Below the pieces are notes generated by a model that had not been told where the DNA came from, made no database searches, and was given only the letters and a program-made list of their open reading frames with translations. A stretch of 64,000 nt of DNA from Halobacillus sp. Nhm2S1 (lineage in GTDB: Bacteria; Bacillota; Bacilli; Bacillales; Halobacillaceae), in NCBI RefSeq assembly GCF_019599545.1, contig NZ_JAIEZV010000001.1, forward strand, positions 186,001-250,000. The letters are read 5' to 3'. A program made the position numbers and the translations under genes. The number at the start of each line of letters is the position of its first letter. Positions within the stretch are counted from its first letter, which is position 1. Positions 51,220 through 59,869 of this stretch are shown here, one piece after another.

Positions 51220-51260
51220 TATCTCAGGTGGCTATCATACAACGCTCAAGAATGATATAA

Positions 51261-51277
51261 TTTCTATGTTATAGAAA
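51261..51277 (+). promoter_or_regulatory. Inverted repeat at the ABC-F gene promoter
   Basis: TATAAT (51256-51261) is a good -10. TTTCTAT, GTT, ATAGAAA (51261-51277) is a perfect seven-base inverted repeat at the expected transcript start, 24 bases before the ATG. It could be an operator or 5' hairpin. No good -35 was found. Confidence 0.5.
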
Positions 51278-51300
51278 CGAGAGTACTGGAGGATTATCAC

Positions 51301-52917
51301 ATGTTAACAGTAAACAATGTAAGTCTTCGATTCGGCGATCAAAAGTTGTTTGAAGACGTAAATATAAAATTCACACCAGGTAATTGCTATGGTCTGATTG
51401 GTGCGAACGGTGCAGGAAAATCCACATTCCTAAAGATTTTGAGTGGGGAGATTGAAGCCCAAACTGGTGATGTAAGTCTTAAAAAAGATCAGCGTTTGGC
51501 TGTGTTGAAACAGAACCATTTTGAGTACGACGAATATCAAGTCCTTGAAACCGTCATTATGGGTCACACCCGTCTCTATGAAGTAATGAAGGAAAAAGAC
51601 GCGATCTATATGAAAGGCGACTTTTCTGAAGAAGACGGTATGCGTGCAGCGGAACTTGAAGGAGAGTTCGCCGAAATGAATGGATGGGAAGCGGACTCTG
51701 ATGCAGCCCGTCTATTGAAAGGATTGGGCATCGGCGAAGAACTTCATGATAAGAAGATGAGTGAACTTCAAGGATCTGAAAAAGTGAAGGTTCTTCTTGC
51801 GCAGGCGCTCTTCGGCAATCCTGATGTTCTTCTTCTCGATGAGCCGACCAACCACCTGGATATTAAAGCGATCCAATGGCTGGAAGACTTTTTGATCGAT
51901 TTTGAGAATACTGTAATTGTGGTTTCCCACGACCGTCACTTCTTGAACAATGTCTGTACACATATTGCTGACCTTGACTTTGGGAAAATCCAGATTTATG
52001 TCGGAAACTATGACTTCTGGTATGAGTCCAGTCAATTGGCTCAGAAAATGGCTGCAGAACAAAATAAGAAAAAAGAAGAGAAGATCAAGGATTTGAAAGA
52101 GTTCATCGCGCGTTTCAGTGCCAATGCTTCCAAATCCAAACAAGCGACTTCACGTAAAAAACTGTTGGACAAGATCACGCTGGATGATATTCAACCTTCT
52201 TCCAGGAAGTATCCTTACATTGCTTTCAATGCGGACCGTGAAATCGGAAATGACTTGCTGACCGTTGAAAACCTTTCGAAGACGGTTGATGGTGAGAAGG
52301 TATTGGATAATGTAAGCTTTAGTCTTAACAAGGATGATAAAGTCGCCCTTGTAGGATCAAACGAAGTCGCAAAAACAACGCTTTTCCAAATTCTAATGGG
52401 AGAGATTGAACCGGATGAAGGAACGTATAAGTGGGGTGTAACGACTTCACAAAGTTACTTCCCTAAAGATAACTCAGAATTCTTCGAAGGTTCGAATCTG
52501 AACCTTGTCGAGTGGCTGCGTCAGTATTCTCCAGAAGATGAAACAGAGACGTTTTTACGCAGCTTCCTTGGACGCATGCTTTTCTCTGGCGAAGAGGCGC
52601 TTAAGAAAGCGAATGTCCTTTCAGGTGGCGAGAAAGTGCGCTGTATGCTTTCTAAAATGATGCTCTCTGGTGCGAACGTTCTTCTTCTAGATGAACCGAC
52701 CAACCACCTTGACCTTGAATCCATCACTTCCTTAAACAAAGGACTGATTAATTTCAAAGGTTCCGTCATTTTTGCCTCCCACGACCATGAGTTCATTCAG
52801 ACCATTGCTAATCGGATTATTGAAATTACGCCTAATGGTAAGATTGTCAATAAAGAAATGACGTATGATGAGTTCTTGAATGACCCAGAAGTCCAAAAGC
52901 AAGTAGCAGCTAAATAA
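51301..52917 (+). CDS. ykpA: ABC-F ATPase (YkpA/YbiT-like)
   Basis: A 538-residue soluble protein with two ABC domains and no membrane part, of the ABC-F translation-factor family. Domain 1: Walker A GANGAGKST (residue 34), signature-like ELQGSEKVKV, and DEPTNHLD. The linker helix (AEQNKKKEEKIKDL) follows. Domain 2: Walker A GSNEVAKTT (near 357), LSGGEKVR and DEPTNHLD. Site oddities: the first signature reads LQGSE, not LSGGE, and the second P-loop has NEVAKTT rather than NGxGKTT. GGAGGATTATC before the ATG. It likely acts at the ribosome E site. Confidence 0.9.
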   Translation: MLTVNNVSLRFGDQKLFEDVNIKFTPGNCYGLIGANGAGKSTFLKILSGEIEAQTGDVSLKKDQRLAVLKQNHFEYDEYQVLETVIMGHTRLYEVMKEKDAIYMKGDFSEEDGMRAAELEGEFAEMNGWEADSDAARLLKGLGIGEELHDKKMSELQGSEKVKVLLAQALFGNPDVLLLDEPTNHLDIKAIQWLEDFLIDFENTVIVVSHDRHFLNNVCTHIADLDFGKIQIYVGNYDFWYESSQLAQKMAAEQNKKKEEKIKDLKEFIARFSANASKSKQATSRKKLLDKITLDDIQPSSRKYPYIAFNADREIGNDLLTVENLSKTVDGEKVLDNVSFSLNKDDKVALVGSNEVAKTTLFQILMGEIEPDEGTYKWGVTTSQSYFPKDNSEFFEGSNLNLVEWLRQYSPEDETETFLRSFLGRMLFSGEEALKKANVLSGGEKVRCMLSKMMLSGANVLLLDEPTNHLDLESITSLNKGLINFKGSVIFASHDHEFIQTIANRIIEITPNGKIVNKEMTYDEFLNDPEVQKQVAAK

Positions 52918-52927
52918 AGATGATTTA

Positions 52928-52961
52928 AAAGCACAGTCCATCTTGGATCTGTGCTTTTTTT
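52928..52961 (+). terminator. Terminator of the ABC-F gene
   Basis: AAAGCACAG, TCCATCTTGGA (itself pairing TCCA/TGGA), CTGTGCTTTTTTT: a strong stem with T tail. Confidence 0.92.
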
Positions 52962-52969
52962 CGCTAGAA

Positions 52970-53245
52970 TATGTTTTTTTCTATCATTTTCGGGTAAAAA
53001 AATGCATAAATAGGTAGCCACTCCCATTGTAGAATAATGACGAAATACCGAAAAATAAAGGCATTGCTGGCAGATACACGGTGCAAATGCTCCTTTTGTA
53101 ATGGCTATGAAATATGGATGTTATGTTTGAAAACAAACTGTTGCTTGTTTGTTCTTAATTTATTCTGAGATTCTGTTAATCTTGTAATTGTGAACGGATC
53201 ACCTAAATACATAGGGATCGACCAATCAAGAGGAGGCAGAATTTC
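52970..53245. other. Leader region of the yocH-like gene
   Basis: About 275 AT-rich bases with no gene. TGTTAA and TGTAAT (53175-53190 region) are direct repeats like WalR half-sites, but nine bases apart rather than eleven. I see no c-di-AMP riboswitch signature, which is sometimes found before such genes. A strong GAGGAGG site precedes the ATG. Confidence 0.4.
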
Positions 53246-54058
53246 ATGAAAAAAACTGTATTTTCTGTTGTAGCTACTGTCGCATTAACGGGAGCATTCG
53301 CCACTACGGTAAGTGCCCACGAAACGGAATATAAAATTAATCAAGGAGATACTCTTTGGGGAATTTCACAAAAATATGACGTAAGTGTTCAAGACTTGAA
53401 GACATGGAATGGGTTAAATTCAAACCTGATTTATCCAAACCAAACATTGAAAGTATCAAGCGAGTCTAAATCCAGCACACCTTCATCTACTAAGTCTTCC
53501 AACGCATCCACTTATACAGTGAAGTCTGGAGACACGTTGTTCGCCATTTCTCAAAAATTCAATACTTCAGTCGATCAGCTGATGGCGTGGAACAACCTGA
53601 CTTCCACCCTCATTTATCCTGGCGACCAGTTCAAAGTTGATGGACAGGCGGTACAAGCTTCTGCTCCAAGTTCCAACAGCAGCAATAGCTCTAGCAGCAA
53701 TTCCAGCAACAGCACATCAACAGCAACGCAAACAAGCACTAGTCAAGATACAAGTAATGATGTAATTAAAGAGTTTACAGCTGAAGCTACGGCTTATACG
53801 GCTTATTGCACAGGATGCAGCGGTGTGACTGCTACGGGAATCGACCTGCGTGCAAACCCAGACCAAAAAGTCATTGCCGTAGACCCGAACGTTATTCCAC
53901 TTGGATCTAAAGTATATGTCGAAGGTTACGGAACAGCCATTGCTGGAGACACCGGCGGCGCCATTAATGGCAACCGTATCGATGTTTTCATGCCTTCCCG
54001 TGAAGATGCGCTTGCCTTTGGTAGAAAATCTGTTAAAGTTCAAGTACTGGTCGACTAA
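53246..54058 (+). CDS. yocH: Secreted LysM-LysM-3D cell-wall protein (YocH-like)
   Basis: A 270-residue exported protein: signal peptide (MKKTVFSVVATVALTGAFATTVSA, cleavage near residue 24), two LysM peptidoglycan-binding repeats (YKINQGDTLWGISQKYDVSV near 28 and YTVKSGDTLFAISQKFNTSV near 91), a Ser/Asn/Thr-rich linker (about 135-170), and a C-terminal 3D domain with the aspartates in IAVDPNVIPLG, AGDTGGA and NRIDVFM. B. subtilis YocH has this architecture and is a WalR-regulated muralytic enzyme. A 3D domain resembles lytic transglycosylases. Confidence 0.92.
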   Translation: MKKTVFSVVATVALTGAFATTVSAHETEYKINQGDTLWGISQKYDVSVQDLKTWNGLNSNLIYPNQTLKVSSESKSSTPSSTKSSNASTYTVKSGDTLFAISQKFNTSVDQLMAWNNLTSTLIYPGDQFKVDGQAVQASAPSSNSSNSSSSNSSNSTSTATQTSTSQDTSNDVIKEFTAEATAYTAYCTGCSGVTATGIDLRANPDQKVIAVDPNVIPLGSKVYVEGYGTAIAGDTGGAINGNRIDVFMPSREDALAFGRKSVKVQVLVD

Positions 54059-54065
54059 TTCTATA

Positions 54066-54104
54066 AAAAAACTCCTTTCTGAATCTACAGAAAGGAGTTT
54101 TTTT
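54066..54104 (+). terminator. Terminator of yocH
   Basis: AAAACTCCTTTCTG, AATCTA, CAGAAAGGAGTTTT followed by TTTT: a perfect long stem. Confidence 0.95.
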
Positions 54105-54178
54105 ATGCGGTTTATTTTGAGTTCCAATTACTTATTGATAGACTAAAGACAATTGTAATAGGAAGGGAGCAGGTATAA

Positions 54179-55174
54179 ATGAGAGCAATTGTACATGAAG
54201 GAAAAGATGGACTTGAGGGTTTAAAACTAAAAGAGATGCAGAACAGCCAGCTCAATGACAACGAAGTAAGAGTGAAAGTACATACAGCAGGAATGAACCG
54301 AAGGGATCTGGCTGTTGTAACGAAGCGGCATAAAGCGGAAGATCCTGCTTTAATTCCTGGTTCGGATGCTTCCGGTACTGTAGAAACCGTGGGGAAATGT
54401 GTCACAAAGTTCAAAGAAGGTGACGAAGTTATTGTCAACCCTGGACTTGGCTGGCAGAAAAACAGTGATGCTCCTCCGGAAGGGTTTGAAATTGTCGGCC
54501 TTCCGGATCACGGAACCTTCGCTGAATATTACACGTGTACAGAAGACCATCTTGAAAGGAAACCTGAGCATTTGACTTTTGAAGAAGCAGGCGTACTTCC
54601 ATTAGCAGCTTTGACTGCCTATCGCGCCTTGTTTACAAGAGGAAATCTTGAAGCGGGTCAAACCGTCATGTTGCCGGGAATTGGAAGCGGAGTTCTCACT
54701 TTCTGCCTGAAATTTGCGAAAGCAATTGGAGCAAGAGTTATTGTAACTTCTCGAACAGAAAGCAAACAAAAAGAAGCTTTGAAGCTCAGTGCGGATGTAG
54801 CCATTTCTACAGAAGAAAACTGGCAGGAGGCGCTGGCTTCTGAACAAGTAGATTTACTTATTGAAACCATCGGGAACGCCACTTTTAATAAATCCCTGGA
54901 TATTGTTCGTAAGGGAGGAACGATTGTGACATTCGGTTCCACGACGGATGATGAAGTGACCATTAATATCCGGCAATTCTTTTACGGGCAATACAACTTA
55001 CTCGGATCTACGATGGGAAGTGCCGAAGAATTCAGGGAAATGCTCGGTTTTATTAGTGAACACAAAATAAAACCTCAACTGGATAAGGTTTTTTCAATGG
55101 AACAGTACAAGGAAGCTTTCGAATACATTCAAGAATCCAAAAACTTTGGTAAAATTGGTTTTCAGGTGCGTTAG
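54179..55174 (+). CDS. yogA: Zinc-less medium-chain alcohol dehydrogenase/quinone oxidoreductase (YogA-like)
   Basis: A 331-residue medium-chain dehydrogenase/reductase. AGMNRRDLAVV near residue 38, GSDASGTVETVG near 61, a nucleotide-binding GIGSGVLTFCLKFAKAIGARVI near 164-185, and IETIGNATFNKSL near 225. The catalytic zinc Cys/His set of true ADHs is absent. NADPH quinone reductase activity is expected. GGGAGCAGG precedes the ATG. Confidence 0.9.
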   Translation: MRAIVHEGKDGLEGLKLKEMQNSQLNDNEVRVKVHTAGMNRRDLAVVTKRHKAEDPALIPGSDASGTVETVGKCVTKFKEGDEVIVNPGLGWQKNSDAPPEGFEIVGLPDHGTFAEYYTCTEDHLERKPEHLTFEEAGVLPLAALTAYRALFTRGNLEAGQTVMLPGIGSGVLTFCLKFAKAIGARVIVTSRTESKQKEALKLSADVAISTEENWQEALASEQVDLLIETIGNATFNKSLDIVRKGGTIVTFGSTTDDEVTINIRQFFYGQYNLLGSTMGSAEEFREMLGFISEHKIKPQLDKVFSMEQYKEAFEYIQESKNFGKIGFQVR

Positions 55175-55186
55175 ATGTTCTACTTT

Positions 55187-55207
55187 AAACTTAGTAGTAA
55201 CTCCGAA
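55187..55207 (+). repeat. Short dispersed repeat, copy 1
   Basis: AAACTTAGTAGTAACTCCGA and one more base: matches 58267-58287 with one change. Each copy lies a few bases after a stop codon (yogA and cvfB). Confidence 0.75.
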
Positions 55208-55322
55208 TAAAAATATAAAAACATAACAATTAAGCGAACGAATGTGCGTATAATTGGACAATTCATCCATCTTTTGTAGTAGAATGATAGAAAGACCATT
55301 TTATGACAAGGGGTGGATGATT

Positions 55323-55703
55323 TTGTCACATAAAAACAATCCGAAAAGATTCGCTTTAAACATGAGTGCCGCGCAATTTACGAAGTTTTATATCATGCAC
55401 CTGTTGCAAGTTCGTCAGCCGATGATCAGTGAGCACTTCAAAGCAGAGTTCAAAAAACTGACGAAGAACTGGATTCCAGCACCTTCCACATTACTTGATA
55501 CCCTACATGAAATGACAGAGCAAGGATTATTATACCGTAAAGATGATTACAAATCACATGATAAAAAGAGACAAAAAGTGTACTGGTATTACCTGACGGA
55601 TGAAGGAAAAGAAGAATTTGATGTGTTAAAAAAACGTTATAAGCTGTTATTTGAAGAGCAAATGCAAATACTGAAACAAATAATGGATGATGTTTATAGA
55701 TAA
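55323..55703 (+). CDS. PadR-family transcriptional regulator
   Basis: A 126-residue regulator. A winged-helix DNA-binding region (LHEMTEQGLLYRKDDYKSHDK recognition wing) and a C-terminal coiled coil (FDVLKKRYKLLFEEQMQILKQ) mark PadR. The TTG at 55323 is preferred: AAGGGGTGG is about eight bases upstream, while an ATG at 55317 abuts the site and earlier ATGs precede it. It is 18 bases from the LLM flavoprotein, so probably an operon with it. Ligand unknown. Confidence 0.82.
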   Translation: MSHKNNPKRFALNMSAAQFTKFYIMHLLQVRQPMISEHFKAEFKKLTKNWIPAPSTLLDTLHEMTEQGLLYRKDDYKSHDKKRQKVYWYYLTDEGKEEFDVLKKRYKLLFEEQMQILKQIMDDVYR

Positions 55704-55721
55704 AAGAAAGGTGAGCTTGCA

Positions 55722-56714
55722 GTGAAATTAAGTGTTCTGGACCAAAGCCCCATATCCGAGGGGGAGTCTGCTCAAGATGCATTACAGAAATCATTAGATT
55801 TAGCCAAATACACGGAGAAATTAGGCTTTCACAGATACTGGGTCGCAGAACATCACAATACGAATGGTCTTGCGAATACGTCTCCTGAAATCCTTATAGC
55901 CATGATTGCCCAATCCACAACTTCCATTCGGGTCGGATCTGGTGGGGTCTTACTTCCACAGTACAGTCCATTGAAAGTAGCAGAGAATTTCCGTATGCTT
56001 GAGGCTTTGTTTCCAGGACGCATGGATCTTGGGGTAGGGCGTTCCCCTGGAGGTGGACCAAAAACAAGACTTGCTCTTACAGATGGAATTGAAAAGCCCC
56101 TCAGTTCTTTTTCTAGACAAGTGAAGGAGCTTAAGCAGTTCTTACAAGATTCCATTCCTAAAGGAGATCGATTTTATGGTGTGAAAGCACGGCCAGAAAC
56201 CCCTCATCAGCCTGAACTCTGGGTCCTCGGTTTGACGGAGCGCGGAGCCAAACATGCAGCAGTGAACGGGGCAGGGTTCACTTTTGGTCATTTCATTAAT
56301 CCTGATCATGGAAAGGCATCTATTGATACGTATAGGGAGCGATTTAAAGACCCTTATAAGAAAGAACCATGCGTCAATGTTTGTGTGTTTGTTGTTTGTG
56401 GAGAAACAGAAGAGCAGGCAGAGGAGCTGGCAAAAAGTCAGGATCTCTGGTTGCTTCGGGTGGAAAAAGGCTTGGATACCCGAGTACCTTCTTTAGACGA
56501 AGCCAAAAATTACCCATATACAAAGGTAGAGAAGGATAAAATCAGGAGCAATCGAAGACGCTGCATTATCGGAAACCCAGATCAAGTAAAAAGTCAATTG
56601 GAAGAACTGTCTGAATACTACGGTACGGACGAGTTTCTGATCATTACAAATATATTCGACTTTGAAGAAAAGAAAAAATCCTATAGTCGAATTGCGCAGT
56701 CGTTCAATCATTAA
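55722..56714 (+). CDS. LLM-class flavin-dependent oxidoreductase (MsnO8-like)
   Basis: A 330-residue FMN/F420-style luciferase-like monooxygenase. LSVLDQSPISEGESAQDAL at the start, RYWVAEHHNT, SIRVGSGGVLLPQYSPLKVAE and RMDLGVGRSPGG are LLM family marks. Whether it uses FMN or F420 is not shown, though Bacillaceae lack F420. GTG start at 55722 after AAGGTGAG. Directly behind the PadR gene. Confidence 0.88.
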   Translation: MKLSVLDQSPISEGESAQDALQKSLDLAKYTEKLGFHRYWVAEHHNTNGLANTSPEILIAMIAQSTTSIRVGSGGVLLPQYSPLKVAENFRMLEALFPGRMDLGVGRSPGGGPKTRLALTDGIEKPLSSFSRQVKELKQFLQDSIPKGDRFYGVKARPETPHQPELWVLGLTERGAKHAAVNGAGFTFGHFINPDHGKASIDTYRERFKDPYKKEPCVNVCVFVVCGETEEQAEELAKSQDLWLLRVEKGLDTRVPSLDEAKNYPYTKVEKDKIRSNRRRCIIGNPDQVKSQLEELSEYYGTDEFLIITNIFDFEEKKKSYSRIAQSFNH

Positions 56715-57191
56715 TCAAATCTCATGAGAGATAGATTCCCTTTTGCAGAAGGCTTAGTTTCCACACGTTTTCCGAAGGGGCTGCGATCCCCCTTGTATTA
56801 TGAGAGTTCCGAAACTAACCCTTATACCACTATATAATAAAGAATTTATACCTCAAGTGCTGAAATGACTCTTTTTAAGTTTGTCAACATTTATGCTCGG
56901 CAGGTCACGATGAAGGAAAACCGAGACTTTCATAAGCTAGAGGAGAACGGGTGACTCCTATGTGGTGTTAGGACGACTGAGACCCCACAGGACGTGGTTT
57001 AAAGAGGCTTCGAGAAAACCCCTTTCCTCATGCAAACATCTCTAATTTGAGTCCTCCACTACCCTGTCATACCCTTTAGTAAATACTATTTCTCATTAAT
57101 CATATATCCGCCTAATCATCAGGGAGCTCAGTCTTTTACCCATACCGATTCTTATCCAACCTCATATATAGAAGTAAAGGGGGGAATTGGA
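56715..57191. repeat. Gene-free region with a GC-rich dispersed repeat copy
   Basis: About 475 bases without a gene. The core at 56950-57060 shows TGACTCCTATG, ACTGAGACCCCACAGGACGTGG and AGAGGCTTCGAG, parallel to the copy at 19094-19215 and to the opposed fragment at 18648-18663. GAGAGTTCCGAAACTAA at 56799-56815 resembles the end of the short repeat at 58267. Both look like mobile or recombination-derived relics. Confidence 0.65.
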
Positions 57192-57278
57192 ATGAGTAAA
57201 GGATATGGTGGAGGCTTTGCGCTAATCGTTGTTTTGTTTATTCTCCTAATTATTGTAGGAGCTTCTTGGTGGTATTAA
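57192..57278 (+). CDS. yjcZ: YjcZ-family tiny sporulation membrane protein
   Basis: A 28-residue protein: MSKGYGGGFALIVVLFILL followed by IIVGASWWY. It has the family's Gly-Tyr-rich start and single hydrophobic helix, typical of the YjcZ/YhcB-style sporulation proteins of Bacillaceae. AAAGGGGGG eight bases before ATG, with a perfect terminator after it. Likely inserted in the forespore or mother-cell membrane. Confidence 0.85.
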   Translation: MSKGYGGGFALIVVLFILLIIVGASWWY

Positions 57279-57286
57279 TCACTACA

Positions 57287-57311
57287 AAGCGTGGCAGATG
57301 CCACGCTTTTT
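57287..57311 (+). terminator. Terminator of yjcZ
   Basis: AAGCGTGGCA, GA, TGCCACGCTT then TTT: a perfect ten-pair stem. Confidence 0.93.
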
Positions 57312-57394
57312 CAATTATCATAAATCACCGTTTTAAAATGGATCGATGTAAGCTATAATAAGTACCATTACGTTACGAAAAAGGATGAAATTAC

Positions 57395-58267
57395 ATGAAA
57401 GATGTCAATATATTGGGAACTATCCAACAAGCAAAGATAAAAAAGAAAATCACAGAAGGCTTTATTGTTCAGATCCAAAATGAAGAATTTGTACTCCAGG
57501 ACGAAGATGTAACAGAAGAGATTGAATTGGATGAAAGCAGAGACATGTTTATTTATGAAAACAAAAAAGGACAAGCTTCTGCGACGATGGAGATTCCGGA
57601 AGTTACAAAAGATACTTATGGATGGGCTGAAGTCGTAGAAGTTGTTCCCAATATGGGGGTCTTCGTTGATATTGGGTTAAATAATAAGGATATTCTTGTC
57701 TCCTCTGACCATCTCCCTTTGTTGAAATCTGTATGGCCTAAAGAAGGGGATCATTTATTTGTTAGTCTAGAACTCGATAAAAAGAGTCGTCTTTTGGCAG
57801 AACCTATTTCTGAACAAGAAGTCATGGATGATCTGGAACCTGCGCCTAAAGAAGTTCTTGGACAAGAGGTGACCGCGCGTGTGTACCGAGCAACAAAAGC
57901 AGGCTCAACAGTTTTGTCTGGAGAAGGATACCGCGGATTCATCCATCCAAGTGAAAGAAAAGAAGAACCAAGACTTGGAGAGACGATTACAGCTAGAGTC
58001 ATTGATGTAAAAGACGATGGAACAATTAACTTATCTCTTCGTCCACTAAAACAAGAGGGGATGAAGGAAGATGCAGAGGTAATCTATGAGTATTTACAAG
58101 AAAACGACGGTGTGATGTTCCTTCATGATAAAAGTGATCCAGAAGATATCCGGAAAACCTTCAAAATCAGTAAGGCAGCATTTAAGCGCGCCATTGGGCA
58201 ATTAATGAAAGAACGAAAAGTTGTCCAAGAGAATGGTAAGACAGTAATCAATCACGATCGCACTTAA
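57395..58267 (+). CDS. cvfB: CvfB/YitL S1-domain RNA-binding protein
   Basis: A 290-residue RNA-binding protein with an S1-like repeat architecture: YGWAEVVEVVPNMGVFVDIGL near residue 77, GEGYRGFIHPSER near 182 and ARVIDVKDDGTINLSLRPL near 205, and a C-terminal winged helix (TFKISKAAFKRAIGQLMKERKV). It matches CvfB (virulence/RNA-binding) of staphylococci and YitL of B. subtilis. TATAAT lies 37 bases before the ATG. Separate unit. Confidence 0.9.
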   Translation: MKDVNILGTIQQAKIKKKITEGFIVQIQNEEFVLQDEDVTEEIELDESRDMFIYENKKGQASATMEIPEVTKDTYGWAEVVEVVPNMGVFVDIGLNNKDILVSSDHLPLLKSVWPKEGDHLFVSLELDKKSRLLAEPISEQEVMDDLEPAPKEVLGQEVTARVYRATKAGSTVLSGEGYRGFIHPSERKEEPRLGETITARVIDVKDDGTINLSLRPLKQEGMKEDAEVIYEYLQENDGVMFLHDKSDPEDIRKTFKISKAAFKRAIGQLMKERKVVQENGKTVINHDRT

Positions 58268-58287
58268 AACTTAGTAGCAACTCCGAA
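58267..58287 (+). repeat. Short dispersed repeat, copy 2
   Basis: AAACTTAGTAGCAACTCCGA plus one base, differing from 55187-55207 at one base. It begins at the cvfB stop codon. Confidence 0.75.
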
Positions 58288-58304
58288 ACTAATTAAAAAA
58301 ATTA

Positions 58305-58349
58305 AAAACAAGCATCTAAGTCATAGAACAAAGGTGCTTGTTTTCTTTT
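58305..58349. terminator. Terminator between cvfB and yusW
   Basis: AAAACAAGCATC, an 18-base loop, GGTGCTTGTTTT followed by CTTTT: a twelve-pair stem with one wobble. The minus strand also ends in a T run. Confidence 0.85.
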
Positions 58350-58356
58350 CCATTAT

Positions 58357-58845
58357 TTAATCTTCGTATTCTGCCTCTAACCCGTTGCTATATACAACTC
58401 TTAACTTAAATTCCTTGTAGGTTTCATCAAGTCCAAAAACCTGTAAAACATCCTCGATCACTTCTTGTTCAGAAGAATCTTCATCAAAACTGAGTTCCAT
58501 GAAATGTGGAGTCAGTTGATCTAGCGCCTTTTCTCCTGAGATTTTCTCTTCGCCAATTTCGTTGATAACTGCTCTGGTTTGAGCTTCATTAGATACATAT
58601 TTGATTTGATATGAAAGTGTATCTACGTAATCAATCTCCAAATCAAATTGTTGAAATGGAAGAGCTTTTCTTGCTTTATCCACCTTCTCATTCGTTTCAT
58701 AATTCATATCATTAAGTGAATCGGTGGTGGGGGCAGTAGATAATGGCTGCTGTTCATAATCCATCATTTGCTCTCCATTGTTGTCAGCCGTACATCCGCT
58801 CATGACGATGAGACTTATGGCCATTATTGAGGTTACAGTTTTCAT
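58357..58845 (-). CDS. yusW: YusW-like lipoprotein
   Basis: A 162-residue secreted lipoprotein: MKTVTSIMAISLIVMSGC is the signal with lipidation at Cys18. A disordered Asp/Asn/Gln linker (about 20-55) is followed by a domain with FQQFDLEIDYVDTLSYQIKY and YKEFKLRVVYSNGLEAEYED, matching B. subtilis YusW (PF14039). Function unknown. GGAGGG seven bases before the ATG. Divergent from the anchored msrB gene. Confidence 0.88.
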   Translation of the reverse strand: MKTVTSIMAISLIVMSGCTADNNGEQMMDYEQQPLSTAPTTDSLNDMNYETNEKVDKARKALPFQQFDLEIDYVDTLSYQIKYVSNEAQTRAVINEIGEEKISGEKALDQLTPHFMELSFDEDSSEQEVIEDVLQVFGLDETYKEFKLRVVYSNGLEAEYED

Positions 58846-58998
58846 TCATGATCCCTCCATTCATATCCTTTACTTAGGATGGACGAAAATTACTGATTTC
58901 ATAACTTCGTTTATGTATGATGAGCATTGGAATTTATTGAATATGAGGTCCCATGGTAAGATGAAATTAGGAATTCTTTTATTTAGGGAGGAGAAGGA

Positions 58999-59583
58999 AT
59001 GAGAAAAATGACCACTTTTGCAATCACCCTTGTATTACTATTGAGTGTCGGTGTCCTTTTCTTTTTCAATAAAAATTCTGGAGCTTCTACAAGCGGCGAT
59101 CCTGAAGATTCGAAGAGAGTAGAGTTATATAACGGGGATGTTGTAGAATATTCTCAACAGGAATTAAAAAATAAACTTTCGGATATTCAGTATGAAGTAA
59201 CGCAGAAAGACGGAACAGAAAAAGCTTTTGATAATGCATACTGGGATCATAAGAAAGAAGGCATTTATGTAGATGTTCTCTCTGGTGAGCCATTATTCAG
59301 TTCTACAGATAAATATAAATCGGGTACAGGTTGGCCGAGTTTCACGAAACCCATTCTCGAGAAATACATCACGACAAAGGATGATCCAGGGATTTTCGGA
59401 ATGAGGACAGAAGTAAGAAGTAAGCGAGGGGATAATCATCTTGGTCACGTATTTGAAGACGGACCAGAACCGACGGGCTTGAGGTACTGCATGAATAGTG
59501 CAGCCATGGAGTTTATTCCTAAGCATCAGATGAAGAACGAGGGTTACGGTGAATTCTTATATTTGTTTCAAGAAGAAGGGTGA
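58999..59583 (+). CDS. msrB: Membrane-anchored methionine-R-sulfoxide reductase MsrB
   Basis: A 194-residue MsrB with an N-terminal anchor/signal ([20 protein letters not shown], residues 4-23) and the catalytic domain outside. [12 protein letters not shown] near residue 113, [12 protein letters not shown] near 133, [16 protein letters not shown] near 149 and catalytic Cys in RYCMNSAAM near 165. No zinc CxxC pairs. The domain parallels the MsrB part of MsrAB at 33146. It should repair extracytoplasmic proteins. GGGAGGAG precedes the ATG. Confidence 0.9.
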   Translation: MRKMTTFAITLVLLLSVGVLFFFNKNSGASTSGDPEDSKRVELYNGDVVEYSQQELKNKLSDIQYEVTQKDGTEKAFDNAYWDHKKEGIYVDVLSGEPLFSSTDKYKSGTGWPSFTKPILEKYITTKDDPGIFGMRTEVRSKRGDNHLGHVFEDGPEPTGLRYCMNSAAMEFIPKHQMKNEGYGEFLYLFQEEG

Positions 59584-59606
59584 GTTTCCCTTCTTCTTCT
59601 TTATAT
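59571..59606 (+). terminator. Terminator of the anchored msrB
   Basis: AGAAGAAGGG, TGAGTTT, CCCTTCTTCT followed by TTAT: a perfect ten-pair stem overlapping the stop codon; a weak T tail. Confidence 0.75.
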
Positions 59607-59869
59607 TGGAATTTCATTAGACAATTGTCGTTAAAAGTGGTTTTATGTAGAGTCTATGCTGTCCTGACATATACGCCACCTGAATTCCCAGATAACGAAG
59701 GGAAGACATGGGGGGAACCCATGCCGACCCTATTTGGGTAATATAATTCGTTGAAAAACTGATTTACACTGGAATAAATGGTGTAAGAAACTCCCTCGAC
59801 ACAGCTAGCTATTACCTACAAGTATGCATGGACTAATTCTCTAGAATCTCGCATTTAAAGGAATACGCC

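Noticed and set aside
53040-53245. c-di-AMP (ydaO) riboswitch or WalR box upstream of the yocH-like gene
   Set aside because: No GGGGAACC-type riboswitch core; the TGTTAA/TGTAAT pair is nine bases apart instead of the eleven required for WalR.
55234-55250. LexA-like CGAACGAATGTGCG upstream of the PadR gene
   Set aside because: One half-site has GTGCG rather than GTTCG and there is no matching promoter geometry; below my threshold.
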